Source: Litoditis marina (lineage: Eukaryota > Nematoda > Chromadorea > Rhabditida > Rhabditidae). From it: a DNA stretch of 64,000 nucleotides. The notes beneath the pieces were generated by a model that had not been told where the DNA came from, made no database searches, and saw nothing but the letters and a program-made list of their open reading frames with translations. Positions within the stretch are counted from its first letter, which is position 1. Every line of letters begins with the position of its first letter. Of this stretch, positions 63,599-64,000 are shown in pieces. The translations under genes were made by a program, and so were the position numbers. The stretch lies in the NCBI GenBank assembly GCA_964036275.1, contig OZ038434.1, positions 38,587,279 through 38,651,278 on the forward strand. The letters are read 5' to 3'.

Positions 63599-64000
63599 GT
63601 GAGCCTTTATTTTCTGAATGATTGTATCCTCCGTTATGAGAAATCAACTCGTTGAACATCTTGCTCACCCGGTCTCTTTATCAAATATATATAATTTATG
63701 TGCTAATAATGGCTAACTATTTCAAGAAATAGATTCGCTTTTCTATTCTCAATTACGGTGAATTGCTGCATGAGTTTTTGAGTCGTTATGATCAAAATAT
63801 TAAATATAAGCAATTGGTTTCGATTCACGCGAACATCACATCTAAACATCTATCATGACTTGACACTTGAAAGAGCCTGGAAGAAAATATTTCTATTCAG
63901 TGTCGATTAGCAAACTGAAGACCCGTAAATGAAAAACTAGTTTTTGAAAAAGACATTCGTAGCTCTCACGTCTCACACCTAGCATTAGCATAATTCGTTT

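Overview
The window is eukaryotic and looks like a rhabditid nematode, most likely Caenorhabditis or a close relative. Short introns end in TTTCAG-type acceptors. The gene families (srd chemoreceptor, Wart-domain hedgehog-related protein, clustered transthyretin-like genes) are nematode ones, and the transposons (PAT-type tyrosine-recombinase retroelement, Pao/BEL, Maverick/Polinton) fit. The species cannot be fixed from sequence alone. All multi-exon models were assembled by eye from splice sites, reading phase and family resemblance; no database search was possible.

Layout. 0.7-3.5 kb (-): a small Lys/Glu-rich protein. 5.7-9.8 kb (+): an intact seven-exon srd-class chemoreceptor, followed by a decayed copy of its own 3' end. 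11.0-15.7 kb (-): a twelve-exon Wart-domain gene with a long Gln/Pro-rich tail and no Hint domain. 16.8-28.3 kb: a 148-bp satellite, about 40 nearly identical units in one block plus a short continuation, with divergent units at both edges. The array is split by a Pao/BEL LTR element, one LTR of which carries a terminal-inverted-repeat DNA transposon (three nested layers, each with a target-site duplication). 28.9-46 kb: a transthyretin-like (ttr) cluster of three copies on both strands, with a large equilibrative nucleoside transporter gene lying between copies 1 and 2. The ttr copies share conserved upstream sequence that looks like a promoter plus noncoding 5' exon, and a fourth, orphan copy of that module lies at 45.8-46.0 kb. 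46.9-48.0 kb (+): a small predicted secreted or membrane-anchored Cys/His-rich (RING-like) protein. 48.7-50.0 kb (-): the C-terminal part of a protein-primed family B DNA polymerase of Maverick/Polinton type. 50.75-61.7 kb (+): a PAT-like (DIRS-order) retrotransposon with split direct repeats, interrupted in its RNase H region by a 5.2-kb LTR element that has two 672-bp LTRs but no obvious coding capacity. 62.4 kb to the end (+): the start of an unrecognised gene that may leave the window.

Gene introns and spacers are crowded with short repeat families, most with several copies here: a CACGTG-containing MITE (ten copies, six in transporter introns), an ATTATGTGG-ended MITE, a GC-rich palindrome, a tRNA-derived SINE-like family, a G/C-tract repeat and others. 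The host genes are otherwise ordinary. The notable biology is the layered transposon structure, the homogenised satellite and the duplicated ttr regulatory modules.
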